From NCBI GenBank assembly GCA_031178065.1, contig JAPSJS010000035.1, positions 1 to 36,125 on the forward strand: 36,125 nt of DNA, given 5' to 3'. Shown one piece after another: positions 26,404-36,125 of the stretch. Each line of letters begins with the position of its first letter. The first letter of the stretch is position 1. Under the pieces are notes generated by a model. That model searched no databases, had not been told where the DNA came from, and saw only the letters and a list, made by a program, of their open reading frames with translations. The translations under genes were made by a program, and so were the position numbers. Source of the DNA: Altererythrobacter sp. Its GTDB lineage: Bacteria; Pseudomonadota; Alphaproteobacteria; Sphingomonadales; Sphingomonadaceae.

Positions 26404-26715
26404 ATGACCGACGAACTCAAACTGCCAGACGAATGTACCAGCATGCGCGAGGTGCGGATCGGCGTCGACGCGACCGATCGCGAGCTGATGGCGCTGCTCG
26501 ACCGGCGTTTCGGCTATATGCGCGCCGCCGCCCGGATTAAACAGTCGCGTGACAGCGTGCGGGACGAAGCGCGCAAAGCCGCGGTCATTGCCGCGGTTGC
26601 CGCCGATGCGCAAACGAGAAACCTCCCTGGCGAGAAAATCGAGGAAATCTGGAATCTTCTGGTCGAAACCTCGATTGCGTACGAGCTCGAGGAGTGGGAC
26701 CGGCTGCGTAGTTAG
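26404..26715 (+). CDS. Chorismate mutase (AroQ class)
   Basis: A 103-residue monofunctional AroQ-type chorismate mutase, converting chorismate to prephenate for phenylalanine and tyrosine synthesis. The three-helix fold is apparent: helix 1 MREVRIGVDATDRELMALLD and RRFGYMRAAARIKQSRDSVRDEARKAAVI carry the conserved Arg, Asp and Lys positions (R/D/Lys in IDATDRELMALLDRR-type helix and the KQSRD segment), and helix 3 is IEEIWNLLVETSIAYELEEW. The start ATG at 26404 follows GGGCAGGG. Its last four bases overlap the convergent trmJ stop. No signal peptide is present, so it is the cytoplasmic type. Whether it belongs to the pyochelin-type (PchB-like) subset is uncertain. Confidence 0.85.
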   Translation: MTDELKLPDECTSMREVRIGVDATDRELMALLDRRFGYMRAAARIKQSRDSVRDEARKAAVIAAVAADAQTRNLPGEKIEEIWNLLVETSIAYELEEWDRLRS

Positions 26716-27467
26716 GCGCCGTCCCGCCGCGGCTTGGCGAGGCTCGACAATACCCCGCGCATGGTCCGTACCTCCAGGTGGTTCCAGCCGGGCTTGGTCA
26801 GCATCGTTCGAAGGGTCCGCCGCGTTGCCGCGGCGCGGCTTGGTGGCATGAAGTAGCCACGCGGCTCGAGCATGGCTTGGAGTTGTTCTATCATCCCTTC
26901 GAGTTCTTCCTGCGGCGCTGGCGGAAGCAGGTCTTCCCCGGTGGGCTGCACGAGCGTGCCGCCCTCCCACTGCGTCTTCGACCATTCGTAAGCGCACAGG
27001 ATCACCGCTTGCGCCAGGTTGAGCGATCCGAACTCGGGGTTGATGGGCACCGTCACGATCGCGCGGGCGAGCGCGACGTCGTCGGTTTCGAGGCCGGAGC
27101 GCTCGGGCCCGAACACGATTGCGGAGCGGCCTTGTGCGTCCGCGATTTCAGCTGCCGCCTCCTCAGGCGTCACCACGGGCTTGGTCACGCCGCGCTTGCG
27201 AACGGTGGTGGCGTAGACGTGCGCGCAATCGGCGACGGCGTCGGCCAGCGTGTCGTGCACCGTGGCTTTCTCCAGCACGCCATTCGCCCCGGCCGCTGCG
27301 GGTCCGGCGCTGGGGTTGGGCCACCCATCGCGCGGGGCCACCAGCCGCATCTCGGTCAGCCCGAAATTGAGCATGGCCCGCGCGGCTTTGCCGATGTTCT
27401 CGCCCAGCTGGGGGCGGACGAGGACGATGACGGGTGCGGTGCTTTCCACTCTTTCAGCGACCTCCAT
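26712..27467 (-). CDS. trmJ: tRNA (cytidine/uridine-32) 2'-O-methyltransferase TrmJ
   Basis: A 251-residue SPOUT-class (TrmH-family) methyltransferase. The N-terminus VIVLVRPQLGENIGKAARAM is characteristic of TrmJ, where N-I-G/A-R contacts substrate; the knot segment is IVFGPERSGLETDDVALA and the C-terminal motif is EFGSLNLAQAVILCAYEW. The extra C-terminal region (EELEGMIEQLQAML onward) also fits TrmJ. The start ATG at 27467 has GGAGG upstream. It is last in a minus-strand series rpiB-glyA-nrdR-trmJ, 57 bases after nrdR. Substrate nucleotide 32 is by family, not by sequence proof. Confidence 0.9.
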   Translation of the reverse strand: MEVAERVESTAPVIVLVRPQLGENIGKAARAMLNFGLTEMRLVAPRDGWPNPSAGPAAAGANGVLEKATVHDTLADAVADCAHVYATTVRKRGVTKPVVTPEEAAAEIADAQGRSAIVFGPERSGLETDDVALARAIVTVPINPEFGSLNLAQAVILCAYEWSKTQWEGGTLVQPTGEDLLPPAPQEELEGMIEQLQAMLEPRGYFMPPSRAAATRRTLRTMLTKPGWNHLEVRTMRGVLSSLAKPRRDGA

Positions 27468-27524
27468 ATCCGCTCGCCTCCTGTCTACGCGCAGGACGAA
27501 CGGTAACAGTGCAGAGCACGCAAC

Positions 27525-27986
27525 CTAATCGCCACCTGCGTCCCGCACAGTGCTGGCGAATTCCTCGAAATCCTTTGCCTCGCTGAAGTCGCGATAGACG
27601 CTGGCGAAGCGGATGTAGGCGACGCTGTCGATCTGGCGCAGACCGTCCATCACCAGTTCGCCAATCCGAGCGGAGGGGACTTCGCTGTCGCCTGCCGTTT
27701 CCACCTGGCGCTGGATGCCGGAGATGAGTTGGTCGATCCGTTCCTGCTCGATCCCGCGCTTGCGGCAGGCGAGGGCCACCGAGTGCTCGAGCTTCGACCG
27801 GTCGAACGCTTCGCGCCGGTCGCCACTCTTTACGATTGTCACGTCGCGCAACTGCACGCGTTCGAACGTGGTGAAGCGCGCGCCACAGCTCGTGCACTGG
27901 CGGCGGCGACGGATGGCGGTGCCGTCTTCGGTGGGGCGACTGTCTTTTACCTGGCTGTCGTCATGCGCGCAGAAGGGGCATCGCAT
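27525..27986 (-). CDS. nrdR: Transcriptional repressor NrdR
   Basis: NrdR represses ribonucleotide reductase genes in response to ATP/dATP. The 153-residue protein has an N-terminal zinc ribbon with C3, C6, C31 and C34 (MRCPFC and [12 protein letters not shown]), then an ATP-cone domain starting [20 protein letters not shown] and ending [22 protein letters not shown]. All are hallmark segments, and length is normal. It lies six bases after glyA, so the two are cotranscribed, as in many alphaproteobacteria. No NrdR box or nrd gene is in the window. Confidence 0.97.
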   Translation of the reverse strand: MRCPFCAHDDSQVKDSRPTEDGTAIRRRRQCTSCGARFTTFERVQLRDVTIVKSGDRREAFDRSKLEHSVALACRKRGIEQERIDQLISGIQRQVETAGDSEVPSARIGELVMDGLRQIDSVAYIRFASVYRDFSEAKDFEEFASTVRDAGGD

Positions 27987-27992
27987 CGTGCA

Positions 27993-29303
27993 TCACATTC
28001 CCGGATAGATGGGGAAGGCGTCGCACAGCTCGTCGACCTTGCCACGCACCCGCTCCTCGATCTGCGCGTCGCCTTCGGGGCCGTTCTTGGCGAGACCGTC
28101 GACCACCTCGGCGATCAGCGCGCCGACCTTGCGGAACTCGGCCGGGCCGAAGCCGCGCGTCGTGCCGGCGGGCGTGCCGAGGCGCACGCCGCTGGTGACG
28201 AAGGGGCTGCGGGTGTCGAACGGAATGCCGTTCTTGTTGCACGTGAGCCATGCCCGGTCGAGGCCCTTCTCGGCCGCCTTGCCGGTCACGTCCTTGGCGG
28301 TCAGGTCGACCAGCATCAGGTGGTTGTCGGTGCCGCCCGAGACGATGCGCAGGCCGTTCTCTTCGAGGCTGGCGGCGAGCGCCTTGGCGTTCTCGACCAC
28401 GCGCGCGGCGTAGCTCTTGAACTCGGGCCGCAACGCTTCGCGGAACGCGACCGCCTTGGCGGCGACGACGTGCATGAGCGGGCCGCCCTGCATGCCTGGG
28501 AAGACCGCGCTGTTGACCTTCTTCGCGATATCCGAGTCGTTCGTGAGGATCACGCCCGAGCGTGGGCCGCGCAGGCTCTTGTGCGTGGTGGTCGTCACCA
28601 CATGCGCGTGCGGGAAGGGCGAGGGGTGCGCACCGCCGGCGACGAGGCCGGAGAAGTGCGACATATCGACCAGCAAGTAGGCGCCCACGGCGTCCGCGAT
28701 CTCGCGGAACTTCGCGAAATCCCACTGCCGCGAATATGCGGTGCCGCCTGCGATGATCAGCTTCGGCTTGTGCTCGTGCGCGAGCCGCTCGACCTGCTCC
28801 ATGTCGAGCAGTTCGTCATCCTGACGCACACCGTAGGGCACGACGTTGAACCACTTGCCGCTCATGTTCACGGGCGAGCCGTGTGTCAGGTGCCCGCCCG
28901 AATTGAGATCGAGGCCCATGAACGTGTCGCCCGGCTGCAGCAGCGCGAGGAACACGGCCTGGTTCATCTGACTGCCGCTGTTGGGCTGGACGTTGGCGAA
29001 ATCGCAACCGAAGAGCTGCTTGGCACGCTCGATCGCCAGCGTTTCCACCACGTCGGCGTAATCGCACCCGCCGTAGTAGCGCTTGCCGGGGTAGCCCTCC
29101 GCATACTTGTTGGTGAAGACGCTGCCGGTCGCCTCGAGCACCGCGCGGCTCGCGATATTCTCGCTCGCGATCAGTTCAATCTTGTTGCGCTGGCGCTGGA
29201 GCTCGTTCCGGACGGCTTCGGCGATCTCGGGATCGGCCTCGGCGAGGGTGTCCTGCCAGAAACTGTGCATGATGTCGGCGTTGGCGGCTTCCGCAGTGCT
29301 CAT
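27993..29303 (-). CDS. glyA: Serine hydroxymethyltransferase
   Basis: GlyA is the PLP enzyme that interconverts serine and glycine with tetrahydrofolate, the main one-carbon source. The 436-residue protein has the family N-terminal [20 protein letters not shown], followed by [15 protein letters not shown], the PLP lysine segment [14 protein letters not shown] and the C-terminal [13 protein letters not shown]. The ATG at 29303 gives a slightly long N-terminus ([20 protein letters not shown]), normal in this group. It lies eight bases downstream of rpiB and six bases upstream of nrdR on the same strand, consistent with one transcript. Confidence 0.97.
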   Translation of the reverse strand: MSTAEAANADIMHSFWQDTLAEADPEIAEAVRNELQRQRNKIELIASENIASRAVLEATGSVFTNKYAEGYPGKRYYGGCDYADVVETLAIERAKQLFGCDFANVQPNSGSQMNQAVFLALLQPGDTFMGLDLNSGGHLTHGSPVNMSGKWFNVVPYGVRQDDELLDMEQVERLAHEHKPKLIIAGGTAYSRQWDFAKFREIADAVGAYLLVDMSHFSGLVAGGAHPSPFPHAHVVTTTTHKSLRGPRSGVILTNDSDIAKKVNSAVFPGMQGGPLMHVVAAKAVAFREALRPEFKSYAARVVENAKALAASLEENGLRIVSGGTDNHLMLVDLTAKDVTGKAAEKGLDRAWLTCNKNGIPFDTRSPFVTSGVRLGTPAGTTRGFGPAEFRKVGALIAEVVDGLAKNGPEGDAQIEERVRGKVDELCDAFPIYPGM

Positions 29304-29311
29304 GAAATTCC

Positions 29312-29749
<438 letters not shown>

Positions 29750-29854
29750 GGCGTCCCCATAGTGATTCGCGCGCCATGTCGCCACCGCAAACCGGCCTTG
29801 TCCCCGGCGGGCCTCGAAAGGCGGCCTGCTCAAGGCGCCGCGGGAGGCTCAAAG

Positions 29855-29886
29855 CAAAAGCCCCGGCGCCGTTAGGCACCGGGGCT
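29855..29886 (-). terminator. Intrinsic terminator of the yqeY-dnaG-rpoD unit
   Basis: AGCCCCGG (29859-29866) pairs perfectly with CCGGGGCT (29879-29886), with further GCC/GGC pairing inside the loop. On the minus strand the stem is followed by TTTT (29858-29855). It lies 100 bases downstream of the rpoD stop, in the 236-base gap between rpoD and rpiB; the rest of that gap shows nothing convincing. Confidence 0.8.
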
Positions 29887-29985
29887 CCTGATAGCTTCTC
29901 CTGAGAGAAACTTCATATCCAGTCGATTTTTACATCGTCTGGACTCGAACAACGGCTGATAGCGCGACCGGTTCCCGGATCGAAC

Positions 29986-32019
<2,034 letters not shown>

Positions 32020-32029
32020 GGAGGTGCGT

Positions 32030-33898
32030 TCAGTCCGTTTCTGCGCCGTTGGCGGGCCCTGTCTCCCGCCGACGCGTTGAATCAGTTTGGGCCGCCGAAG
32101 CAGCCCTTCGGCTTGCCATTTGCCCGAGTCGTCGCTCGAATTCCAGCTTTCGTTTGAGCAACCTCTGCTGCTCGGCGAAGGCTCCTTCAGGGTCGGATTC
32201 GAACCGCGCGGTGGCTGCGGCTAGCGCAGCCTCCAGCGCAGGCCTTTCGACCAGCAACGCTACGGCTTCGGCCAACTGTTCGCGCGCGTCTTGCGGATCG
32301 ATGCCTTCACTGAGGAAGGCGAAACGGGTGTTATCCGGCGGCGCGACGGGACCGTCGAACGACGATATGGGGGAAATCTCTCCCGGTTCAAGCATTTCCA
32401 CCGCTTCGAGTATCGCATCGACCAGCGGGCCCGACTTCGCATCCAGTTGCGCGAAGCGGCCGAGCTGCTCTGCATGGCGCAGCGCTTCCTCCGGGAAGCG
32501 CACCAATCCGGCGATCACCGCGGAGACGAGTTGATCGCGTGAGCCCTCTCGTGCGCCGCGCAGCCGCCGGGCGATATCGGGCGAAAGGCGCGGTACCGCC
32601 GGCTTGCGCCAGTCGCCACGCGTGCGTTCACGGCGCGGGAAGGCGAAGGCGGAGAAGCGCTCCAGCAGTTCGCGTTTGTAGAGAGCACGGATGTCAGGGT
32701 GCTCGATCTTCTCGACGTGATCGACCAGGCGCTGCTTGAGGCCGGCCTTGTCCTCGGGCGTGTTCAGCGGCTGCGCGGCGCGCTCGAACTCCCACAGCGT
32801 GTCGAGCAGAGTGGCCGGCTCGGCCAGCAGCTTCTCCATCGCGCCCTTGCCTTTCGCGCGCAGCAGATCGTCGGGATCGAGCCCGGCGGGAAGGCGCACC
32901 ATAGTGAGCGAATGGGCAGGGCGGAGCAGGGGCAGGGCACGCTCGATCGCACGCATGGCCGCGCGCTGGCCCGCCGCATCGCCGTCGAAGCACAGAATCG
33001 GCGTTTCGACCATGCGCCAGAGCAATTCGATCTGCCGCTCGGTCAGCGCGGTGCCGAGCGGCGCCACGGCATCCTCGAACCCGTGTGCGGCGAGCGCGAT
33101 CACGTCCATATAGCCTTCGACGACGATCATTCGCCTCGTCTGCCGCGAAGCGGGACCAGCGCGGTGCAGATTATAGAGCGTGCGGCCCTTGTCGAACAAA
33201 GGCGTGTCGGGCGAATTCAGGTATTTGGGGGCGTTGGTATCGGTCTCCAGGATGCGCCCACCGAACGCGATCACTCGCCCGCGGGCGTCGTGGATCGGCA
33301 ACATCAGGCGATTGCGGAACCGATCGTAGGGATCGCGCTCCTCAACCGAGATCCTGAGGCCTGCTTCGATCAGCAGCTTCTCTTCGAAGCGCGAGAGCGC
33401 CGCCTTGAGCGCCTGCCGCTCGTTCGGCGCAAAGCCGAAACCGAAGCGCTCGATCGTGCGCGCATTGAACCCGCGCGTCTGCAGATATTCCCGCGCTTTG
33501 GCGCCGCCGGGTCCTTCGAGGCTGGCGACGAACCAGTCCTGCGCCGCCTGCGTCACGTCGTGCAGGCCTGCGCGTTCCTCCGCCCGCTGCGCCGCGCCGG
33601 GATCGGGCGCGGGGACTTCCAAGCCTGCCTCGGCAGCGAGTTCCTTTACCGCATCCATGAAGGGAAGGCCGCGCTGGTCGGTCATCCAGCGGATCACGTC
33701 GCCATGCGCGCCGCAGCCGAAGCAGTGGTAGAAACCCTTCTCGTCGCTGACGGTGAAGCTCGGCGTCTTCTCGTTATGGAACGGACAGCACGCCTTCCAC
33801 TCGCGCCCGGCGCGCTGGAGCTTGGTCGTGCGCATGATGACGCTTGAAAGCGTCACCCGCGCACGCAGTTCGTCCAGCCATTGGGGTGAGAGCGCCAT
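32030..33898 (-). CDS. dnaG: DNA primase
   Basis: DnaG makes RNA primers at the replication fork. The 622-residue protein has the CHC2 zinc-binding domain with C38, H41, C59 and C62 ([14 protein letters not shown] and [15 protein letters not shown]), a catalytic core with [11 protein letters not shown], and [20 protein letters not shown], followed by the TOPRIM domain [13 protein letters not shown] and [12 protein letters not shown]. The C-terminal helicase-binding part is weakly conserved, as usual. ATG at 33898 gives the normal N-terminus. It lies 58 bases after yqeY and 10 bases before rpoD, the alphaproteobacterial form of the macromolecular-synthesis operon. Confidence 0.97.
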   Translation of the reverse strand: MALSPQWLDELRARVTLSSVIMRTTKLQRAGREWKACCPFHNEKTPSFTVSDEKGFYHCFGCGAHGDVIRWMTDQRGLPFMDAVKELAAEAGLEVPAPDPGAAQRAEERAGLHDVTQAAQDWFVASLEGPGGAKAREYLQTRGFNARTIERFGFGFAPNERQALKAALSRFEEKLLIEAGLRISVEERDPYDRFRNRLMLPIHDARGRVIAFGGRILETDTNAPKYLNSPDTPLFDKGRTLYNLHRAGPASRQTRRMIVVEGYMDVIALAAHGFEDAVAPLGTALTERQIELLWRMVETPILCFDGDAAGQRAAMRAIERALPLLRPAHSLTMVRLPAGLDPDDLLRAKGKGAMEKLLAEPATLLDTLWEFERAAQPLNTPEDKAGLKQRLVDHVEKIEHPDIRALYKRELLERFSAFAFPRRERTRGDWRKPAVPRLSPDIARRLRGAREGSRDQLVSAVIAGLVRFPEEALRHAEQLGRFAQLDAKSGPLVDAILEAVEMLEPGEISPISSFDGPVAPPDNTRFAFLSEGIDPQDAREQLAEAVALLVERPALEAALAAATARFESDPEGAFAEQQRLLKRKLEFERRLGQMASRRAASAAQTDSTRRRETGPANGAETD

Positions 33899-33956
33899 AC
33901 CCGACCATTGCGCGGGTGCGGCAGGGACTTCAAGTTGCGATCGGCGGAGGAGTGCC

Positions 33957-34409
33957 TCAGCCCAGCGCTTCCTTCACCCAGGCGCTCGCCTTGCTCATGT
34001 CTAGCACGGCGCCGTGGCGGGCTTTCAATTCGGCCATGACGCGGCCCATTTCCTTGATCGAGGAGGCGCCGAGGCTGGTCTTGACGTCCTCGATGGCGGC
34101 GCGGGTGGCGGCCTCGTCCATCATCTGCGGCAGGAATTCCTCGATCACGGCAAGTTCGTCACGCTCCTGCTGCGCGAGTTCCTCGCGCCCGCCCTCTTCG
34201 TACATCTGGATCGATTCGCGGCGCTGCTTCGCCATCTTCTGCAGCACTTCGGTGACGAGATCGTCGTCGTTCACTTCCTTGGCGGAGGTGCGCATTTCGA
34301 TATCGCGGTCCTTGATCCGGGCGGAGATCAGGCGGAGCGCGGCGGTGCGCGGCTTGTCGCCAGCCTTCATTGCCTGGACCGTGGCCTGCTTGATGTCGTC
34401 GCGGATCAT
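33957..34409 (-). CDS. GatB/YqeY domain-containing protein
   Basis: A 150-residue YqeY-family protein, all-helical and related to the tRNA-binding tail domain of GatB; its biochemical role is not firmly known. The sequence MIRDDIKQATVQAMKAGDKPRTAALRLI, then DDDLVTEVLQKMAKQRRESIQMYEEGGREELAQQE (quoted to show family positions DLVTEVLQKMAKQRRES and IQMYEEGGRE), a glutamate-rich EELAVIEEFLP-like region and IKEMGRVMAELKARHGAVLDM fit the family throughout. ATG at 34409 is preceded by AGAAAGAG. It precedes dnaG and rpoD on the same strand, a conserved alphaproteobacterial neighbourhood where rpsU stands in enterobacteria. It is divergent from carA across a 144-base region. Confidence 0.93.
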   Translation of the reverse strand: MIRDDIKQATVQAMKAGDKPRTAALRLISARIKDRDIEMRTSAKEVNDDDLVTEVLQKMAKQRRESIQMYEEGGREELAQQERDELAVIEEFLPQMMDEAATRAAIEDVKTSLGASSIKEMGRVMAELKARHGAVLDMSKASAWVKEALG

Positions 34410-34477
34410 GGGTGCTCTTTCTGTGGAAGGGTTTTGCCGGGCAGGGCACTTAACCCGATAAATCGCAATTGGACAGG

Positions 34478-34506
34478 TTGACGGGCCCGCACACGAGGCT
34501 TAGCGG
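34478..34506 (+). promoter_or_regulatory. Candidate promoter of carAB
   Basis: TTGACG at 34478-34483 is followed after 17 bases by TAGCGG at 34501-34506, about 48 bases before the carA ATG. The -10 is weak. The 144-base yqeY-carA gap must also contain the divergent yqeY promoter, which I could not place. Confidence 0.35.
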
Positions 34507-34553
34507 CAACGACTTAGCGACATCGCCGGAAACACCTGACTCGGAGTGCCACC

Positions 34554-35717
34554 ATGGCAAACCCCGCAAACTCTCGCGCGCAACCCAGCGGCGCGACGGG
34601 AGTCCTCGTGCTGGCCGACGGAACGGTCATCTGGGGCAAAGGCTTCGGTGCCGCTGGCGTTGCCGTAGGTGAGGTGTGTTTCAATACCGCGATGACCGGC
34701 TACCAGGAGGTGATGACCGATCCGTCCTACGCCGGGCAGATCGTCACCTTTACTTTTCCCCATATCGGCAACGTCGGCGCGAACCCCGAGGACATCGAGT
34801 CGAAGGTTGAAGGCGCGGTCGGCTGCGTGGTGCGGGAAGAGATCACTCCGCACTCGAGCTTTCGCGCGCGCGAGCAGTTCGGCGAATGGCTGGCCGCGAT
34901 GGGCAAGATCGGCCTGTCGGGCGTCGATACCCGAGCGCTCACCCGCCGCATCCGCCTGAACGGCGCGCCCAATGCGGTGATCGCGCATGATTCGAAGGGC
35001 GCATTCGACATTCCCGCGCTGCTCAAGCGCGCGCAGGAATGGCCGGGGCTGGAAGGCATGGACCTCGCCCAGCGCGTCAGCCGCGAGAAGCAGGAGAGCT
35101 GGGAAGGGGGCTACTGGCGCCTCGGCACCGGCTATGGCCGTGCGCCGCGCGATGCGAAGCCGCACGTGGTCGCGATCGATTACGGCAGCAAGGACAACAT
35201 CTTCCGCAGCCTGGTGAAGGCCGGCGCGCGGGTGACGGTGGTTCCGGCCAAGACCTCGCTGGACGATGTGCTGGCGCTCCAGCCCGACGGCGTGTTCCTC
35301 TCCAACGGTCCCGGCGACCCGGCGGCGACCGGCGAATACGCGGTGCCGGTGATCGAGGGCCTGCTCGAACGCGACGTGCCGATCTTCGGCATCTGCCTCG
35401 GCCACCAGATGCTCGGCCTCGCGGCGGGCGCCAAGACCGCCAAGATGCATCAGGGCCACCGCGGCGCGAACCACCCGGTCAAAAGGCTCGAGGACGGCGT
35501 GGTCGAGATCACCAGCATGAACCACGGCTTCGCGGTCGATAATGCGACGCTGCCGGAGGGCGTCGAGGAAACCCACGTCAGCCTGTTCGACGGCTCCAAC
35601 TGCGGCATCGCGATCCGTGGGAAGAAGGCGTTCGGGGTGCAGTACCACCCCGAGGCTAGCCCAGGGCCGCAGGACAGCTTCTACCTTTTTGAGAAATTTG
35701 TGGGATCGCTCGGATAA
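34554..35717 (+). CDS. carA: Carbamoyl-phosphate synthase small subunit
   Basis: CarA is the glutamine amidotransferase subunit that supplies ammonia to CarB for arginine and pyrimidine synthesis. The 387-residue protein has the N-terminal ligand domain ([37 protein letters not shown]), and a class I glutaminase domain with [11 protein letters not shown] (nucleophile C281) and the His/Glu pair in [13 protein letters not shown]. The ATG at 34554 follows GGAG. One base separates its TAA from the carB ATG. Its first 8 to 15 residues ([16 protein letters not shown]) are a lineage-specific extension. Confidence 0.97.
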   Translation: MANPANSRAQPSGATGVLVLADGTVIWGKGFGAAGVAVGEVCFNTAMTGYQEVMTDPSYAGQIVTFTFPHIGNVGANPEDIESKVEGAVGCVVREEITPHSSFRAREQFGEWLAAMGKIGLSGVDTRALTRRIRLNGAPNAVIAHDSKGAFDIPALLKRAQEWPGLEGMDLAQRVSREKQESWEGGYWRLGTGYGRAPRDAKPHVVAIDYGSKDNIFRSLVKAGARVTVVPAKTSLDDVLALQPDGVFLSNGPGDPAATGEYAVPVIEGLLERDVPIFGICLGHQMLGLAAGAKTAKMHQGHRGANHPVKRLEDGVVEITSMNHGFAVDNATLPEGVEETHVSLFDGSNCGIAIRGKKAFGVQYHPEASPGPQDSFYLFEKFVGSLG

Positions 35718-35718
35718 A

Positions 35719-36125
35719 ATGCCCAAACGCACTGACATCTCCTCTATCCTCGTTATCGGCGCCGGGCCGATCGTTATCGGCCAGGCTTGCGAGTTCGATT
35801 ATTCGGGCACGCAGGCGATCAAGGCATTGAAGGAGGAGGGCTACCGGGTAGTCCTCGTCAACTCCAACCCCGCGACGATCATGACCGATCCCGAGTTCGC
35901 CGACGCGACTTACGTCGAGCCGATTACGCCGGAGATCGTCGAGAAGATCATCGCCAAGGAGCGGCCGGACGCGCTGCTCCCCACGATGGGCGGGCAGACC
36001 GCGCTCAACTGCGCGTTGGCGTTGTTCAACGACGGCACGCTGGACAAGTACGGCGTTCAGATGATCGGTGCCGATGCCGACGCGATCGACAAGGCGGAGA
36101 ACCGCCAGCGCTTCCGCGAGGCGAT
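35719..36125 (+). CDS. carB: Carbamoyl-phosphate synthase large subunit (3' end outside window)
   Basis: CarB uses bicarbonate, ammonia and two ATP to make carbamoyl phosphate. Only about the first 135 residues are present, with the frame running off the right edge. The N-terminus [20 protein letters not shown], followed by [37 protein letters not shown] (quoted as [12 protein letters not shown] and [13 protein letters not shown]), is diagnostic for the first biotin-carboxylase-like preATP-grasp domain, and [13 protein letters not shown] follows. It starts one base after carA, so the subunits are coupled. The full-length protein has about 1,080 residues. Confidence 0.97.
   Translation, partial: MPKRTDISSILVIGAGPIVIGQACEFDYSGTQAIKALKEEGYRVVLVNSNPATIMTDPEFADATYVEPITPEIVEKIIAKERPDALLPTMGGQTALNCALALFNDGTLDKYGVQMIGADADAIDKAENRQRFREA

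Overview
The window is GC-rich, densely coded alphaproteobacterial chromosome. Protein sequences and gene neighbourhoods (yqeY-dnaG-rpoD beside carAB, xseB-ispA-coaD, a Coq4-family gene, a stand-alone AHH-type nuclease, EcfG-clade-like intergenic hairpin repeats) fit Sphingomonadales best, probably an Erythrobacteraceae-like genus. That placement is inference; there is no rRNA gene to confirm it. Nearly all genes are housekeeping. I see no tRNA or rRNA gene, CRISPR array, prophage, transposase or other mobile element, and no gene-free stretch longer than about 210 bases.

Layout. 1-3514: the 5' part of recJ (minus strand, cut by the window edge), then a plus-strand run of a flavodoxin-family protein, an unrecognised 275-residue protein and an AHH-type nuclease homologue overlapping it by 8 bases. 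3472-11586 (all minus): a branched-chain amino acid block, ilvB-ilvH-ilvC-yceI-leuA, followed by an amidohydrolase and a nitronate monooxygenase. A 16-codon leucine-containing leader ORF with alternative inverted repeats precedes leuA, and a perfect intrinsic-terminator hairpin lies between a candidate promoter and ilvB. 11717-15121: miaA and serB start head-to-head with overlapping 5' ends, then a coq4-like gene and a small membrane protein, separated by hairpin repeats.

15296-20217: purL (minus) diverges from xseB-ispA-coaD and a secreted cyclophilin. 20285-25296: queA and tgt, the two tRNA-queuosine enzymes, are separated by an ABC-2 exporter pair and a DUF481 outer-membrane protein, all co-directional. 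25281-26715: a 60-residue unknown protein, rpsD with terminator and structured leader, and chorismate mutase. 26712-29749: rpiB-glyA-nrdR-trmJ (minus). 29855-34409: yqeY-dnaG-rpoD (minus) ending in an intrinsic terminator. 34554-36125: carA and the start of carB.

The most interesting signals are the leuA leader/attenuator, the ilvB leader terminator, the coupled unknown/AHH nuclease pair, the transporter-DUF481 insert between queA and tgt, and two families of dispersed intergenic hairpins.
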